The notes: generated by a model from the sequence alone, not told the origin. 34,416 nt of DNA from Acidimicrobiia bacterium (GCA_022827265.1 JAJDTF010000072.1:1-34416), one strand, 5' to 3'. Positions 8,295 through 17,171 are shown, counted from the stretch's first letter. Translations and numbers: made by a program.

Positions 8295-9195
8295 ATGATG
8301 GCACAGGACCGAGCCGAGATCTTCGGCGGGGTTGACACTCACAAGCAAGTCCACGTCGCCGCCGCGATCGACGGCGCAGGACGGCTGCTGGGCACGGCCG
8401 AGTTCGCGGCCGACGCCGACGGCTGCCGCGGTCTGCTCGGCTGGCTTGAGTCGTTCGGGACGCTGGTCCGGGTCGGCGTCGAGGGCACCGGCTCCTACGG
8501 GGCGGGCCTGACCCGCCATCTCGCGTCCGCAGGCGCGCAGGTCGTGGAGGTCAACCGCCAGAACTGGCGCCGCCGCGGCAAGACCGACGCAGTCGACGCC
8601 GAAGCCGCGGCGCGCGCTGTGCTCAGCGGCGAGGCGACCACGGCGCCGAAGTCCGCCGACGGCCGTGCAGAGGCGATCCGCGCTCTCAGCGTGGCCCGCC
8701 GTTCAGCCGTCAAAGCGCGCACCGTCGCCGCCAACCAGATCGACGCTCTCATCGTCACCGCTCCCGAGGATCTGCGGCGCCAACCCCGTCGAAGCGTCAT
8801 CGGGCCCCAACATCCGCCACCGGCTGAACCGAGGCGGCAACCGGCAAGCCAACAACGCCCTGTGGCGCATCGCCATGGTCCGCCTCCGCGTCGACCAGCG
8901 CACCATCGACTACGCAGCAAAGCGCAGCGCCGAAGGCAAGACCCGACGCGAGACCGTGCGCTGCATCAAGCCGCACATCGCCCCAGAGATCCACCGACTG
9001 CTCACCGACCCACCCCAGGTGCCCCACCGCGAAGACCTCCGCCGACACCGGCTCAGAGCCGGCATCACCGTCACCGCAACAGCACACGCCCTCGGCGTCG
9101 CACCAGCACGCATCACAGCACTCGAAACAGGCCGAAGCCACAACAGCCAGCTCGCCGAGCGCTACCACCAGCACCTCACCCAAACCGCCACTTGA
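8295..9195 (+). pseudogene. IS110-family transposase with internal deletion and frameshift
   Basis: The 5' part encodes the RuvC-like DEDD domain, with VDTHK, VEGTGSYG and KTDAVDAEAA, up to TAPEDLRR near 8777. The reading frame then shifts by one. From about 8770 the other frame gives ICGANPVEASSG and RHRLNRGGNRQANNALWRIA, the C-terminal Transposase_20-type domain with the conserved Ser region, followed by a helix-turn-helix-like tail ending at 9195. About 80-100 residues that normally join the two domains are missing. A ribosome site aaggagg (8281-8287) precedes the ATG. The enzyme should be inactive unless complemented in trans. Confidence 0.85.
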
Positions 9196-9214
9196 CAAAC
9201 ATAGGAGCATCAAC

Positions 9215-9295
9215 CTGCTCCAGGTCCTGCGCCCCAAAGCCCACGGCTTCACCAACCACGCCAACTTCGAAGCCCGCGGCATCCTCACCACATAA
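9215..9295 (+). pseudogene. 3' remnant of a second, different transposase gene
   Basis: Directly after the IS110 right end, 26 codons and a TAA read LLQVLRPKAHGFTNHANFEA and RGILTT. The KAHGFTNHANFEAR pattern resembles the C-terminus of ISL3-like transposases (KARGFRNF.NYR type). The rest of that gene is absent from the window. The junction suggests that the IS110 element landed in, or recombined with, an older insertion sequence. Confidence 0.45.
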
Positions 9296-9351
9296 CCTGA
9301 CCCCACCGAACCCAGCAGCCCCATCCCAAAAAAAGACGAAGGCTCAAAGCT

Positions 9352-9363
9352 TATCGTACGATA
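9352..9363. repeat. 12-bp perfect palindrome in an AT-rich block
   Basis: TATCGTACGATA reads the same on both strands. It lies in a locally AT-rich block (9340-9424) between the transposase remnant and the end of the large methylase gene. A second inverted repeat, TTCACGC (9383-9389) with GCGTGAA (9412-9418), follows and could act as a terminator for the methylase gene or mark an old junction. Confidence 0.4.
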
Positions 9364-9424
9364 TAGGCGAATTGCTGAGCACTTCACGCGAGTTTACGTG
9401 CTCGATAGTATGCGTGAATCAAGG

Positions 9425-12400
9425 CTATGCCGTAGGTCGTGTATCTTGGCCGCCGTGTACTGAAGGCTCATGGCACCACTGCCTACGGGTGATATTGAGA
9501 GGGCTAAGAAGTTGGTGTCCTAGCTCAAGAATATCGACGAGCAAGACCTCATCGAGATGTTGCCTTGGGCTGTCACGCCAAGATTCATTGGCGGGCAGTA
9601 GATCTTGGTCGATATAGGAGTCGGCTGTCAGCGTGGCTAGTGCAAGCTGGTTGGCACTTAGCTGTCTTGGATCGGGAACGAGTAGATCGCCTAAGCGGGT
9701 GAGCGTAAGAATTGCCCGTCCGGACTGCTGTCGGCTTCCTAGAAACCAAAAGTTGACCAGCCCCAGGGTCGAATTCAGCCACAACGCTACGAAAGGCTCC
9801 CATGTGGAGTCTCGCAAGATGAATGACGGCCAGGCCCGGCCGCCAATCGCCGGTTCCTTGGTGAGACAGGCGGCCAAGGGTTGGCTATTGATCTGGAAGT
9901 CCAGATTGCAGTGAAGACGTGTCGCCGTTTTCCAAACGCCTAAGGCATCGTCATGCTTCTGTGTGTCGACCCGGCCTTGAGAATCCGGCTCCACCTGCAA
10001 CCGACGCTCGCGTTGGGCGTCGTGACGCCAGAGAACAGGGTACGAAGCAGCTTCGCCGGGGTACAAGTCTTCGATGATGAACGGCCCGCGAGCGGTGTTG
10101 CCCGTCGACTTGATATCGAGGTGGTACGGACCCGGAACGCCGAGTTCCCGTAGTGGCACAAGCGGCATCGAGACGTCGGCCATGCGGGGCAAGCGGAGTT
10201 TGCCCTTGGTCAGGGCCAGTGCCGTCCGAGCAATATCTGGTTCTCGGACGGCTGCGCAGCCGCCGTACTCCAGCGAAGCCCGCGTAAACGTTGCAACGGC
10301 CTCGTCCCCGACACGAACGCTTCCGACGGAGTCGGTGGGCACTTCGGATACCGCACGAGCGATTTCTACGCCGGCGACGATTCCAGCGGGACGTTCATGG
10401 AGACTCACCCAGAGGGCTTGGTTGTCGGGCATGGAATCGCTAGCACCGCCGACTGCGGCTTCAGAGTTCGTCGACGCTGCCTCGTCAGCTGGTGGCTGCC
10501 TTGACGCGTTGCAGCGCGTTGCTACGACAAGCACCTCAGCCATGCCTGTGTCGGCCGAGAATGCTCGATCCGTGCTGCCCACTGCGGCAATCGAGATCAC
10601 CACGACATCTCGGTATTCCCGGGCCAACATCTGCCTCACGCCTTCCCAGGACGCCCCTGATGCGAATGCGGCGGGAATCACCAGAGCCAACACGCCGCCC
10701 GGCTTGGTTTTATGGTGCGCGAGATCGATGAAGTTCGTTGCTAATCCTGCGTTGCCGTGACCAACCTGCTTGTGGGGTAGCTGCTTGCCGAGCCGCTTGA
10801 GCTCTCGAGACATCGCTCGTTGCTCGGCCTTCGTGGTTTCAAACCCTGCGAAGGCGGGTACAGGCACTCCTTGCTGTTCCGCAGTTTCTTTGGTGGTCGG
10901 CCGCGTGAACGGCGGATTCATGATGCAGAGATCCAACGAACCGGCCGGGAGATTGAGTCGGCCGTGACTGTCAGGTCCGTGGCCGGATACGAGACCGCCG
11001 CCGCTTAGCGCCTGCTCTCCGGTGCCGAACACGCTGAGTTGGACATCGGTGCCTAGAAGATCGAGCGAACCAATTGATGTCCGGGGTTTGTCATCGCCCG
11101 GCACGGTATGTTGGCCGTACGGCATCGTGTGAATCGCGGTCTGTGTGAACGTGATATCCGGGTGTGCTGCTGACATCTGCGCGACCGTGAGGTGTGTGGC
11201 CGCAGGCATGATGTCGGCCCCGATAAGCACATCCTCCACCATGTAGCGGTGGAGCGCTCGGTCGTTGACTCCGTGGCGTCGAACCCGCGCCGCCACTCGT
11301 CGGTATGCGGCAGACAACAGCGTGCCAGTTCCACAGGCGAGGTCGGCGATCTTCAGTTCGTGGGCCAACTGGTCCTCGTCGGGTTCGAAACTGAGTCGTG
11401 CAACAGCCAGCTCGGCCAGTAAGGCCGCAGAACTGGGAAGCGTGTAGAAGGTCGCGAGGAACTTACGGTCTGTGATCAGGCGGCCGATGGCCTGTCCAGC
11501 GAGGTCGCCCGTCGTGACCGTCCCAAGACCCTCGAGGTCTTCTGCCAAGCCCATCATGCGGAGCAATACCGGGGAGGCGCTTGGCGACGGCAGTGCCGAG
11601 AGGATGTCGAGAGCCAGAGAGAATATCGGCCAGTAATCGACCTCGTCCATGATGCGGTGCCACTCTTCGACGAATTCGAGCTGGCTCACATGCGCCTTAC
11701 CGAGTGCAAGGCCCTTGGCACGCATTTGTGTGAAGTTCTTGATGCCGTGAGAGTCTGCGATCGCCCGGTGCACGATGCACGCGTTCGCCAGCACGGTCAT
11801 CGCCATCCGAGTGGTTTGCAGCCCAGGCTCTTGCTGCAAGCACTGTGCAATGTTCACTAGCGCATCCGGTCGCCTATTGGCTTCGAACTCCACAATCGAC
11901 GCGGCCTCATTCACAGCTTCCTCGAGGAGTGTCGCTCCGCGATCTACTGCCTGCTCTGAGATGGCCGTGGTCTCGATGAACCCAACGACGTCATCAAGCT
12001 GTCCGTCGATCCACCCGGAGAATGGATATCTCACCGCGGGGGGCGTGGACTCTTGTGCGCCAGAGTCACCAATGGCGATAGCCGATGCATCTGCGATCAC
12101 GAACGAGCAGTACGAGTAGTGCGTATCTGGAGCGCCAAGCGCGTCCATGAGTGCAGATTGATCCAGAGTTCCGAGGGAGGCTGGCACTCGTAGGGCGACA
12201 ACATGCTCAACGAAAGCGCCGGTGGCGAGCTGGCGACCGAGCCTGGCCAACGCATCACCCTCGACGCTCGCAGTCGGACTGTCGTCGTACTCGATCTCGA
12301 TGACCGTTGCGGTGCTACTGCTCGCATGAAGGACGATGTCAGGCCGCTTGGACTTGGCGCCGCGAATGACGCCTGTTTGCTCTGCATTGAGGTGCCCTTG

Positions 12401-12481
12401 CCACCCTGGCGATCGCTGCAGCAGTGCCTGCGCGAACAATGAGTTGAATGCTCCCTCCTCGGTATGCGCCGTGCCAGCCAC
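9425..12481 (-). CDS. Large class I DNA methylase with PD-ExE-like N-terminal domain (type IIG/PglX-like)
   Basis: A 1018-residue protein. The N-terminus has KRPDIVLHASSS with IEIEYDD following (D48, E62, E64), close to a PD-(D/E)xK nuclease core but with Glu where Lys is usual. The methylase core has ADLACGTGT (379-387) for SAM and NPPF (522-525) for catalysis, so an adenine N6 methylase is likely. The C-terminal 300 residues, with PGPYHLDIKST and later LWLNSTLGLVNFW, resemble target-recognition regions of type IIG/PglX-like enzymes. I read it as a single-chain restriction-modification or defence methylase. The nuclease role is uncertain. The GTG start at 12481 has CAGACT 7 nt upstream. Local GC is lower than in the core genes. 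Confidence 0.8.
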   Translation of the reverse strand: MAGTAHTEEGAFNSLFAQALLQRSPGWQGHLNAEQTGVIRGAKSKRPDIVLHASSSTATVIEIEYDDSPTASVEGDALARLGRQLATGAFVEHVVALRVPASLGTLDQSALMDALGAPDTHYSYCSFVIADASAIAIGDSGAQESTPPAVRYPFSGWIDGQLDDVVGFIETTAISEQAVDRGATLLEEAVNEAASIVEFEANRRPDALVNIAQCLQQEPGLQTTRMAMTVLANACIVHRAIADSHGIKNFTQMRAKGLALGKAHVSQLEFVEEWHRIMDEVDYWPIFSLALDILSALPSPSASPVLLRMMGLAEDLEGLGTVTTGDLAGQAIGRLITDRKFLATFYTLPSSAALLAELAVARLSFEPDEDQLAHELKIADLACGTGTLLSAAYRRVAARVRRHGVNDRALHRYMVEDVLIGADIMPAATHLTVAQMSAAHPDITFTQTAIHTMPYGQHTVPGDDKPRTSIGSLDLLGTDVQLSVFGTGEQALSGGGLVSGHGPDSHGRLNLPAGSLDLCIMNPPFTRPTTKETAEQQGVPVPAFAGFETTKAEQRAMSRELKRLGKQLPHKQVGHGNAGLATNFIDLAHHKTKPGGVLALVIPAAFASGASWEGVRQMLAREYRDVVVISIAAVGSTDRAFSADTGMAEVLVVATRCNASRQPPADEAASTNSEAAVGGASDSMPDNQALWVSLHERPAGIVAGVEIARAVSEVPTDSVGSVRVGDEAVATFTRASLEYGGCAAVREPDIARTALALTKGKLRLPRMADVSMPLVPLRELGVPGPYHLDIKSTGNTARGPFIIEDLYPGEAASYPVLWRHDAQRERRLQVEPDSQGRVDTQKHDDALGVWKTATRLHCNLDFQINSQPLAACLTKEPAIGGRAWPSFILRDSTWEPFVALWLNSTLGLVNFWFLGSRQQSGRAILTLTRLGDLLVPDPRQLSANQLALATLTADSYIDQDLLPANESWRDSPRQHLDEVLLVDILELGHQLLSPLNITRRQWCHEPSVHGGQDTRPTA

Positions 12482-12549
12482 GAGGTGCAGTCTGGCGCGG
12501 GGATGTGACGCTCAAGCGGACCTGGGCATTCATGGAGACGAGCAGGATC

Positions 12550-12672
12550 GGATTGCCGGTCGGCTTGCAGCTCGTCGGCCGCCACCGCGCCGACCGCGCA
12601 GTGCTTGAGCTGGCCCACGCGTGGGAGTCCGCCACCCGCCACATCGACGTCCTGCCACAGCTTCCCGGCTAG
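12550..12672 (+). pseudogene. Headless duplicate of the amidase gene 3' end (right flank of island 1)
   Basis: The frame reads GLPVGLQLVGRHRADRAVLE and continues LAHAWESATRHIDVLPQLPG before TAG. It matches the amidase C-terminus except for Cys to Arg, Ser to Ala and two extra residues at the end. No upstream amidase sequence is attached. It is most simply the original 3' end of the amidase gene, displaced by island 1, while the intact gene now uses an island-borne copy. The reverse history cannot be excluded. Confidence 0.85.
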
Positions 12673-12715
12673 CAAGCTGCCCGAAATTCCCGGGTCGCCA
12701 GCGCAGTCTGCTCGG

Positions 12716-12721
12716 TAGCCT
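12716..12721 (+). promoter_or_regulatory. Putative -10 box of the leaderless ABC exporter operon
   Basis: TAGCCT, then 7 nt, then the GTG at 12729. It supports that start over longer frames that would run into the duplicated amidase end. Confidence 0.5.
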
Positions 12722-12728
12722 GCCGCCC

Positions 12729-13736
12729 GTGTCCGAATCGAATTCCGTGGCGCCGGTCACGGCCATCGAAGCCTCCGGGCTGGTGCGCGACTTCGGGGCC
12801 AAGCGGGCGGTGGACGGGGTGGACTTGCGCGTTCACCAGGGCGAGATCTTCGGGTTCCTGGGGCCGAACGGCGCCGGAAAGAGCACGACGGTACGCATGC
12901 TGTGCACGCTGCTGGCACCGACGGCTGGCTCAGCCAGGGTCGCCGGCTACAACGTGGCCAAGAACCCGGGGGAGGTCCGCGTCCGCATCGGTGTGGCCAT
13001 GCAGGAGGCCGCCCTCGACGAGAAGCAGACCGGCCGCGAGATCCTCGACCTGCAGGCTCGGCTGTACGGGCTGCGCCCCGCCGACCGGACCGCATCCATC
13101 TCCCAGGCCATCGACCTCGCCGACATCGGCGATGCGATCGACGACCGTGTCAGCACCTACAGCGGCGGCATGAAGCGACGCCTCGATCTGGCGGCGTCGC
13201 TCATCCATGCACCTGAAGTGATCTTCCTGGACGAGCCCACCACCGGTCTCGACCCGGTGAGCCGTGCGCAGGTCTGGGAGGAGGTGCGGCGTCTGAACAG
13301 CGAGCTGGGCGTCACGGTGTTCCTCACCACGCAGTACCTCGAAGAGGCCGATGCGCTGGCGGACCGGATCGCCATTCTGGCCGACGGCCGGATCGTCGAG
13401 CAGGGCACGCCTGTCGAGCTGAAGCGAGGCGTCGGTGCCGACGTCATCGTGGTGGATCTCGAGCCCAGCGACATAGCCAGGGCGGCCGAGGTTGCATCAT
13501 CGGTGCCGGGCGCCGACGACGTGACTGCCGGTCGGCTGGGCGTCACCATCGCGACATCCGACGGCGCCGGGCTCATCGGTGCGGTGGCGGTGGCACTGGC
13601 GAGCGCTGACGTGCATCCGACAGCGCTGACGGTGCGCACACCGTCGCTCGACGACGTGTTTCTCCAAGCAACCGGCTACCGCATGGCCGCGGCCGAAGAA
13701 GCTGCGGCGGACGACGTCACGAAGGGCACACCATGA
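12729..13736 (+). CDS. ABC transporter ATP-binding protein, DrrA-like
   Basis: A 335-residue ATPase of an ABC-2 exporter. Walker A GPNGAGKST, signature YSGGMKRRLDLA and Walker B VIFLDEPTTGLD are all intact, followed by LTTQYLEEADALADRIAIL, the H-loop region with Gln in place of the usual His, as is common in DrrA-type proteins. A C-terminal domain of about 90 residues follows, as in daunorubicin/multidrug-type exporters. Its stop overlaps the permease start (ATGA). The substrate is unknown. I chose the GTG at 12729 because of the -10 box and because the N-terminus then begins just before the ABC fold. Confidence 0.92.
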   Translation: MSESNSVAPVTAIEASGLVRDFGAKRAVDGVDLRVHQGEIFGFLGPNGAGKSTTVRMLCTLLAPTAGSARVAGYNVAKNPGEVRVRIGVAMQEAALDEKQTGREILDLQARLYGLRPADRTASISQAIDLADIGDAIDDRVSTYSGGMKRRLDLAASLIHAPEVIFLDEPTTGLDPVSRAQVWEEVRRLNSELGVTVFLTTQYLEEADALADRIAILADGRIVEQGTPVELKRGVGADVIVVDLEPSDIARAAEVASSVPGADDVTAGRLGVTIATSDGAGLIGAVAVALASADVHPTALTVRTPSLDDVFLQATGYRMAAAEEAAADDVTKGTP

Positions 13737-14578
13737 CCGACACGACGGCCTTGGTGCCGACCGGCGGCGGACTCACCCGGCGGGTCGGCTTCGTGACCGA
13801 CATCGCCACCATCGCCCGGCGGGCGGTTCGCAGCGTGCTGCGCGAACCCGAGTTCGTGGGACCGGCGCTCATCATCCCCGTCTTCTTCTTCGTGGTGAAC
13901 GTCGGTGCGCTTGAGCCGTTTGTGGAGGCGGGTGCTGCAGCCGGCGCAGGGGCCGGCCCGATGTCGGGCGGCGTGCCCGACTACCGGGCGTTCCAGCTGC
14001 CGGTGGCGATCATCTTCGCCGTCACCGGCATCTCACGCGCCAGCGTGCTGGTGATCGACATCCAGTCCGGCTATCTCGACCGCATGCTGGTGACGCCGAT
14101 CCGCCGGTCCACGCTACTGCTCGGGCTGATGGTGGCCGACATCGTGATGGCGCTGGGGCTGGCGCTGTTCGTGATCGCCATGGGGCTGGCCTTCGGCGTG
14201 TGGTTCGAGACCGGCGTCTTGGGGCTGGTTGTGTTCTTGCTGCTGTCGATTGCGTGGAGCCTTGCGTTCACAGGCTTCCCGTACACCGTGGCGCTGCGCA
14301 CCGGGAACCCTGCCGCAGTGAACTCCGCGTTCCTGATCTTCTTCCCGTTCGCATTCCTGACGCCGGCGTTCCTGCCCCGTGAGCTGATGTCCGGCTGGCT
14401 GCGCGCTGTTGCAGCCTGGAATCCCGTCACTTACCTGCTCGAGGGCATGCGCACGATCCTGTCGACGGGCTGGGACGCCGCTGCGCTCGCCAAGGGCGCA
14501 GCGGCAATTCTCGGCCTCGCCGTAGTCACCTTCTTCATGGCGTTCAGGTCACTCGGCCGTCGCGTGGCGACCGGATAG
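13733..14578 (+). CDS. ABC-2 type permease, DrrB-like
   Basis: A 281-residue membrane protein with about six hydrophobic segments, beginning with GPALIIPVFFFVVNVGAL and ending with AAILGLAVVTFFMAF. It has the ABC-2 pattern of a cytoplasmic loop (QSGYLDRMLVTPIRRSTLL) after the second segment and LPRELMSGWLRAVAAWNPVT before the last. It should pair with the ATPase just upstream, whose stop codon it overlaps, to export a hydrophobic compound or lipid. The gene is convergent with the MBL hydrolase, and a hairpin lies between them. Confidence 0.9.
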   Translation: MTDTTALVPTGGGLTRRVGFVTDIATIARRAVRSVLREPEFVGPALIIPVFFFVVNVGALEPFVEAGAAAGAGAGPMSGGVPDYRAFQLPVAIIFAVTGISRASVLVIDIQSGYLDRMLVTPIRRSTLLLGLMVADIVMALGLALFVIAMGLAFGVWFETGVLGLVVFLLLSIAWSLAFTGFPYTVALRTGNPAAVNSAFLIFFPFAFLTPAFLPRELMSGWLRAVAAWNPVTYLLEGMRTILSTGWDAAALAKGAAAILGLAVVTFFMAFRSLGRRVATG

Positions 14579-14609
14579 ACGCAGTCGTCGCCTAGCGAGG
14601 GGCGAAACA

Positions 14610-14629
14610 CAGTCGCCGGGCAGCGACTG
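14610..14629. terminator. Hairpin between convergent genes
   Basis: CAGTCGC (14610-14616), loop cgggca, GCGACTG (14623-14629): a 7-bp perfect stem in the 58-bp gap between the permease and MBL gene stops. There is no T-tract, so intrinsic termination is only plausible. Confidence 0.4.
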
Positions 14630-14636
14630 GTACGGG

Positions 14637-15278
14637 CTACCAGCGGCGGTCGATCCACTCCTGCAGGTGGGGCGACTCGGAGCCGATCGTGGTGTCGAGG
14701 CCATGGCCGGGCAGCACCATCGTGTCTGCGGGAAACGCCGAGAACATCCGATCCTCGATGCTGCGGATGATCTGGTCGAAGTCGCCGCCGCCGCTGGTGG
14801 CGCCGGGCCCTCCCGGGAACAGCGTGTCGCCGGTGAACAGCAGCGGCGTGCCCTCCACGTGAAAGCTCATGGACCCAGCGGTGTGGCCGGGATTGTGAAT
14901 GGTGCGGATGCGCAGCCGTCCCACCTCGATTACTGAATCGTCTTCGAGGATGTAGTCGTAGCTGGGCAGCATCGACGCATCCTCGGCCGTGATGCCCACT
15001 TCGATGCCGGCATCGCGCACGGCAGGCACGGCCTGGATGTGGTCCCAGTGGCCATGGGTCTCCACCACCGTGACAACGCCCAGCTTCTGGCACACCTCCA
15101 GCAGGCGCTCATGCTCGTTCGAAGCGTCGATCAGCATCGCCTCGCCGGTCTCGGTGCAACGGATGGTGAAGACGTGGTTGTCGAAGTCGTCGGGGAAGCC
15201 GTGGGGCAGGCTGCCCTCGAGCGGGCGCACGACGTGCTTGTGAACCTCGATGCCGGTTGCGGACCAGTGCAGAGCCAT
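14637..15278 (-). CDS. Metallo-beta-lactamase-fold hydrolase, glyoxalase II-like
   Basis: A 213-residue MBL-fold enzyme. Metal ligands are in order: THGHWDH (H75, H77, D79, H80), NPGHTAGS, FTGDTLFPGG and LPGHG. This set matches hydroxyacylglutathione hydrolase-like thioesterases; in actinobacteria the thiol would more likely be mycothiol, which is inference. The start ATG has TAGGAT 6 nt upstream. No partner gene indicates its substrate. Confidence 0.9.
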   Translation of the reverse strand: MALHWSATGIEVHKHVVRPLEGSLPHGFPDDFDNHVFTIRCTETGEAMLIDASNEHERLLEVCQKLGVVTVVETHGHWDHIQAVPAVRDAGIEVGITAEDASMLPSYDYILEDDSVIEVGRLRIRTIHNPGHTAGSMSFHVEGTPLLFTGDTLFPGGPGATSGGGDFDQIIRSIEDRMFSAFPADTMVLPGHGLDTTIGSESPHLQEWIDRRW

Positions 15279-15284
15279 AGCTGC

Positions 15285-15290
15285 ATCCTA
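15285..15290 (-). promoter_or_regulatory. Putative -10 box of the leaderless MBL gene
   Basis: TAGGAT on the minus strand, 6 nt before the ATG at 15278. Confidence 0.5.
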
Positions 15291-15416
15291 AGAGCGTGCT
15301 CAGACAGGTGGGCCCGCTGCGAAGGCGGCAGCGTTCTCTGCTCCCGCGATCCAGCAGGTCGCAACGTCGCCGAGCCCCCTGCCGCCCCCGCAGCCAGATC
15401 CGCTGCGGTTCTCGGT

Positions 15417-17171
15417 TCAGGCGGCGTCGACGCGTACGGCGACTCGGTGCCAGCCTTCGGCGCCGTCGGGACGGACGTCCTTGGGGCCCTCGGGCTGGGT
15501 CATGCCGGTGCCGTCGATCGCCCGCACCTGCAATGAGTGCGTGCCTGCGGTGGGCGTCCAGGGCAGATACCACTGCACCCAGCTCTCGTCGCCGAGCGCC
15601 TCGCCCAGATCGCAGCGCTGCCACGGGCCGTCGTCGACGCGCACCTCGACGGCGCTGATGCCCCGCGTCGGAGCCCAGGCGATGCCGGCGATGGCAGTCT
15701 CGGTGCCCGCCACCGGACGGTCTCCGCTGCCCGGCACGTCGATCCGGCTCTGCGTCTTCATCGGTCCGCGCTTCGACCATCCCCGCGGCACCCAGTAGCC
15801 GTCGAACGCGTCCCAGGTGGTCAGGTTGATCTCCTCGATCCACTTCACCGCCGAGACGTAGCCGTACAGCCCCGCCACGATCAGCCGGGCGGGGAAGCCA
15901 TGCCGGGTGGGCAGCGGCTCGCCGTTCATGCCGACGGCAAGCAAGGCGTTGCGGCCGTCGTACAGCAGCGGGGTGGGGAACCCGGCGGTCCAGTCGTCCA
16001 CCGATCGGCCGACCACCTGGTCTGCCCCCTGCTGCACTCCCGCCCGTTCGAGCAGGTCCACCAGCGGCACGCCCGTCCAGACGGCGTTGCCGACGAGGTT
16101 GCCGCCGACCCGGTTCGACACGCACGACAGCGTGACCACATGCTCTTGGAGGTCCATCGCCAGGATCTCGTCGAAGGTCAGCTCGTAGGGGTTGTCGACC
16201 ATGCCGGTGAAGCTGAGCTTCCAGTTGGCGGGGTCGACCTGGGGCACCGTGAGCGCTGTGTCGATCCGGTAGAAGTCGCTGTTCGGGGTCACGTAGCTGG
16301 AGATGCCGGCGACCTCGTCGAGCGTGTCCAGCGCGGCGACTTGGGTGGCGACCGACGGCCCGGCCGCTGTGGTGGCGGTGGGCTGGGCGGCCGCGCCCGC
16401 GGCGGCGGTTGTCGACGGAGGCCTCGCCGCGCCGAGGTCGATGCCGGCCCGGGCCGTCTCTGCGGCTGAGGGACCGCGTACGCCCCGTCCCAGCGCCACC
16501 AAGCCCACAGCGGCGACACCTGCACCGCCGACGCCGAGCAGGAACTGGCGGCGGCCGGCATCGGGCACGCCGTCGGGCCTGGCGCCGGCGACAACTGCCG
16601 GATCGCCCCCCGGATCGGGCGGCTCGCTCGGGGGAGGTGCCTCGGGGCGGGCGGGGGCAAGCCGCAACAGCAGCCGCATCGTGACGTAGCCGAGCGCAGC
16701 GGCGGCCAGGGCAACCACCCACGAGCCCACGAACGGGCTCATCGGGTTGCGCGCAGCAGTCCAGCCGCCGATCACTCCGAACGCTGCGAATCCGGCAAAC
16801 GGCACCCACCGACGCCGCGGCGCCATGGCACACGCGCCCAGCAGTCCGCCGATGATCAGCGACACGCCGACGATGCCGATCGCCAGCACGGCCTTGTCTT
16901 TCTCGCCGAACAGCTCGATGCTCAGCTTCACTGCCCAGTCGGGCGAGTAGTCCACCAATGCCTCGCCGACGGCCACCACGAGCGACGGGATCGTGTCCAC
17001 CAAGCCGTCGATGAACTCGCCGAACGCCAGCGCGACCGCTGCGCCGGCGATGCCGGCCAGCAATCCGGCAACCGAGCCGGGCCGGCGGATGAGCCGGCCG
17101 ATGCCTCGGGCGCCCGGGGCATCGGAACCGGGGGGCGCATCGGCCGTGGCATCGTGGGAACTGTCGCTCAT
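15417..17171 (-). CDS. Membrane-anchored molybdopterin-dependent oxidoreductase, sulfite oxidase family
   Basis: A 584-residue protein. The first ~190 residues contain four or five hydrophobic segments. A basic-hydrophobic stretch, GRRQFLLGVGGAGVAAVGLV, follows; it has a twin-arginine-like look and sits before a Pro/Thr/Ala-rich linker. The C-terminal ~330 residues form an oxidoreductase Mo-cofactor domain with the cofactor cysteine in VVTLSCVSNRVGG, then RHGFPARLIVAGLYGYVSAVKW, and a Mo-co dimerisation domain at the end (GISAVEVRVDDGPW). The family oxidises sulfite or similar small molecules, probably outside the membrane. The ATG at 17171 lacks a clear ribosome site or -10 box. A longer frame upstream looks non-coding. 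Confidence 0.88.
   Translation of the reverse strand: MSDSSHDATADAPPGSDAPGARGIGRLIRRPGSVAGLLAGIAGAAVALAFGEFIDGLVDTIPSLVVAVGEALVDYSPDWAVKLSIELFGEKDKAVLAIGIVGVSLIIGGLLGACAMAPRRRWVPFAGFAAFGVIGGWTAARNPMSPFVGSWVVALAAAALGYVTMRLLLRLAPARPEAPPPSEPPDPGGDPAVVAGARPDGVPDAGRRQFLLGVGGAGVAAVGLVALGRGVRGPSAAETARAGIDLGAARPPSTTAAAGAAAQPTATTAAGPSVATQVAALDTLDEVAGISSYVTPNSDFYRIDTALTVPQVDPANWKLSFTGMVDNPYELTFDEILAMDLQEHVVTLSCVSNRVGGNLVGNAVWTGVPLVDLLERAGVQQGADQVVGRSVDDWTAGFPTPLLYDGRNALLAVGMNGEPLPTRHGFPARLIVAGLYGYVSAVKWIEEINLTTWDAFDGYWVPRGWSKRGPMKTQSRIDVPGSGDRPVAGTETAIAGIAWAPTRGISAVEVRVDDGPWQRCDLGEALGDESWVQWYLPWTPTAGTHSLQVRAIDGTGMTQPEGPKDVRPDGAEGWHRVAVRVDAA

Larger units (their letters stand above)
8204..9208 (+). mobile_element. 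Internally deleted IS110-family insertion sequence
   Basis: The octamer ATAGGAGC occurs at 8204-8211, before the transposase leader, and at 9201-9208, just after the transposase stop. These are plausible element ends. IS110 elements lack long terminal inverted repeats and share only short core sequences at the two ends. The span is about 1 kb, short for IS110 (usually 1.2-1.6 kb), in keeping with the deletion in its transposase. Confidence 0.6.
4373..12549. mobile_element. Accessory island 1 (methylases, HEAT protein, IS110 remnant) between duplicated amidase 3' ends
   Basis: About 8.2 kb lie between the intact amidase gene and a second, headless copy of its 3' end. The contents differ from the flanking metabolic genes: two DNA methylases, a HEAT-repeat/nuclease-like protein, a Cys-rich ORF and insertion-sequence debris. 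GC content looks lower, most clearly around 9300-12500. No integrase or recombinase other than the broken IS110 transposase was found. Insertion into a gene 3' end that is restored by an island-borne copy is a known island pattern; whether that happened here is inference from the repeat. Confidence 0.65.
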
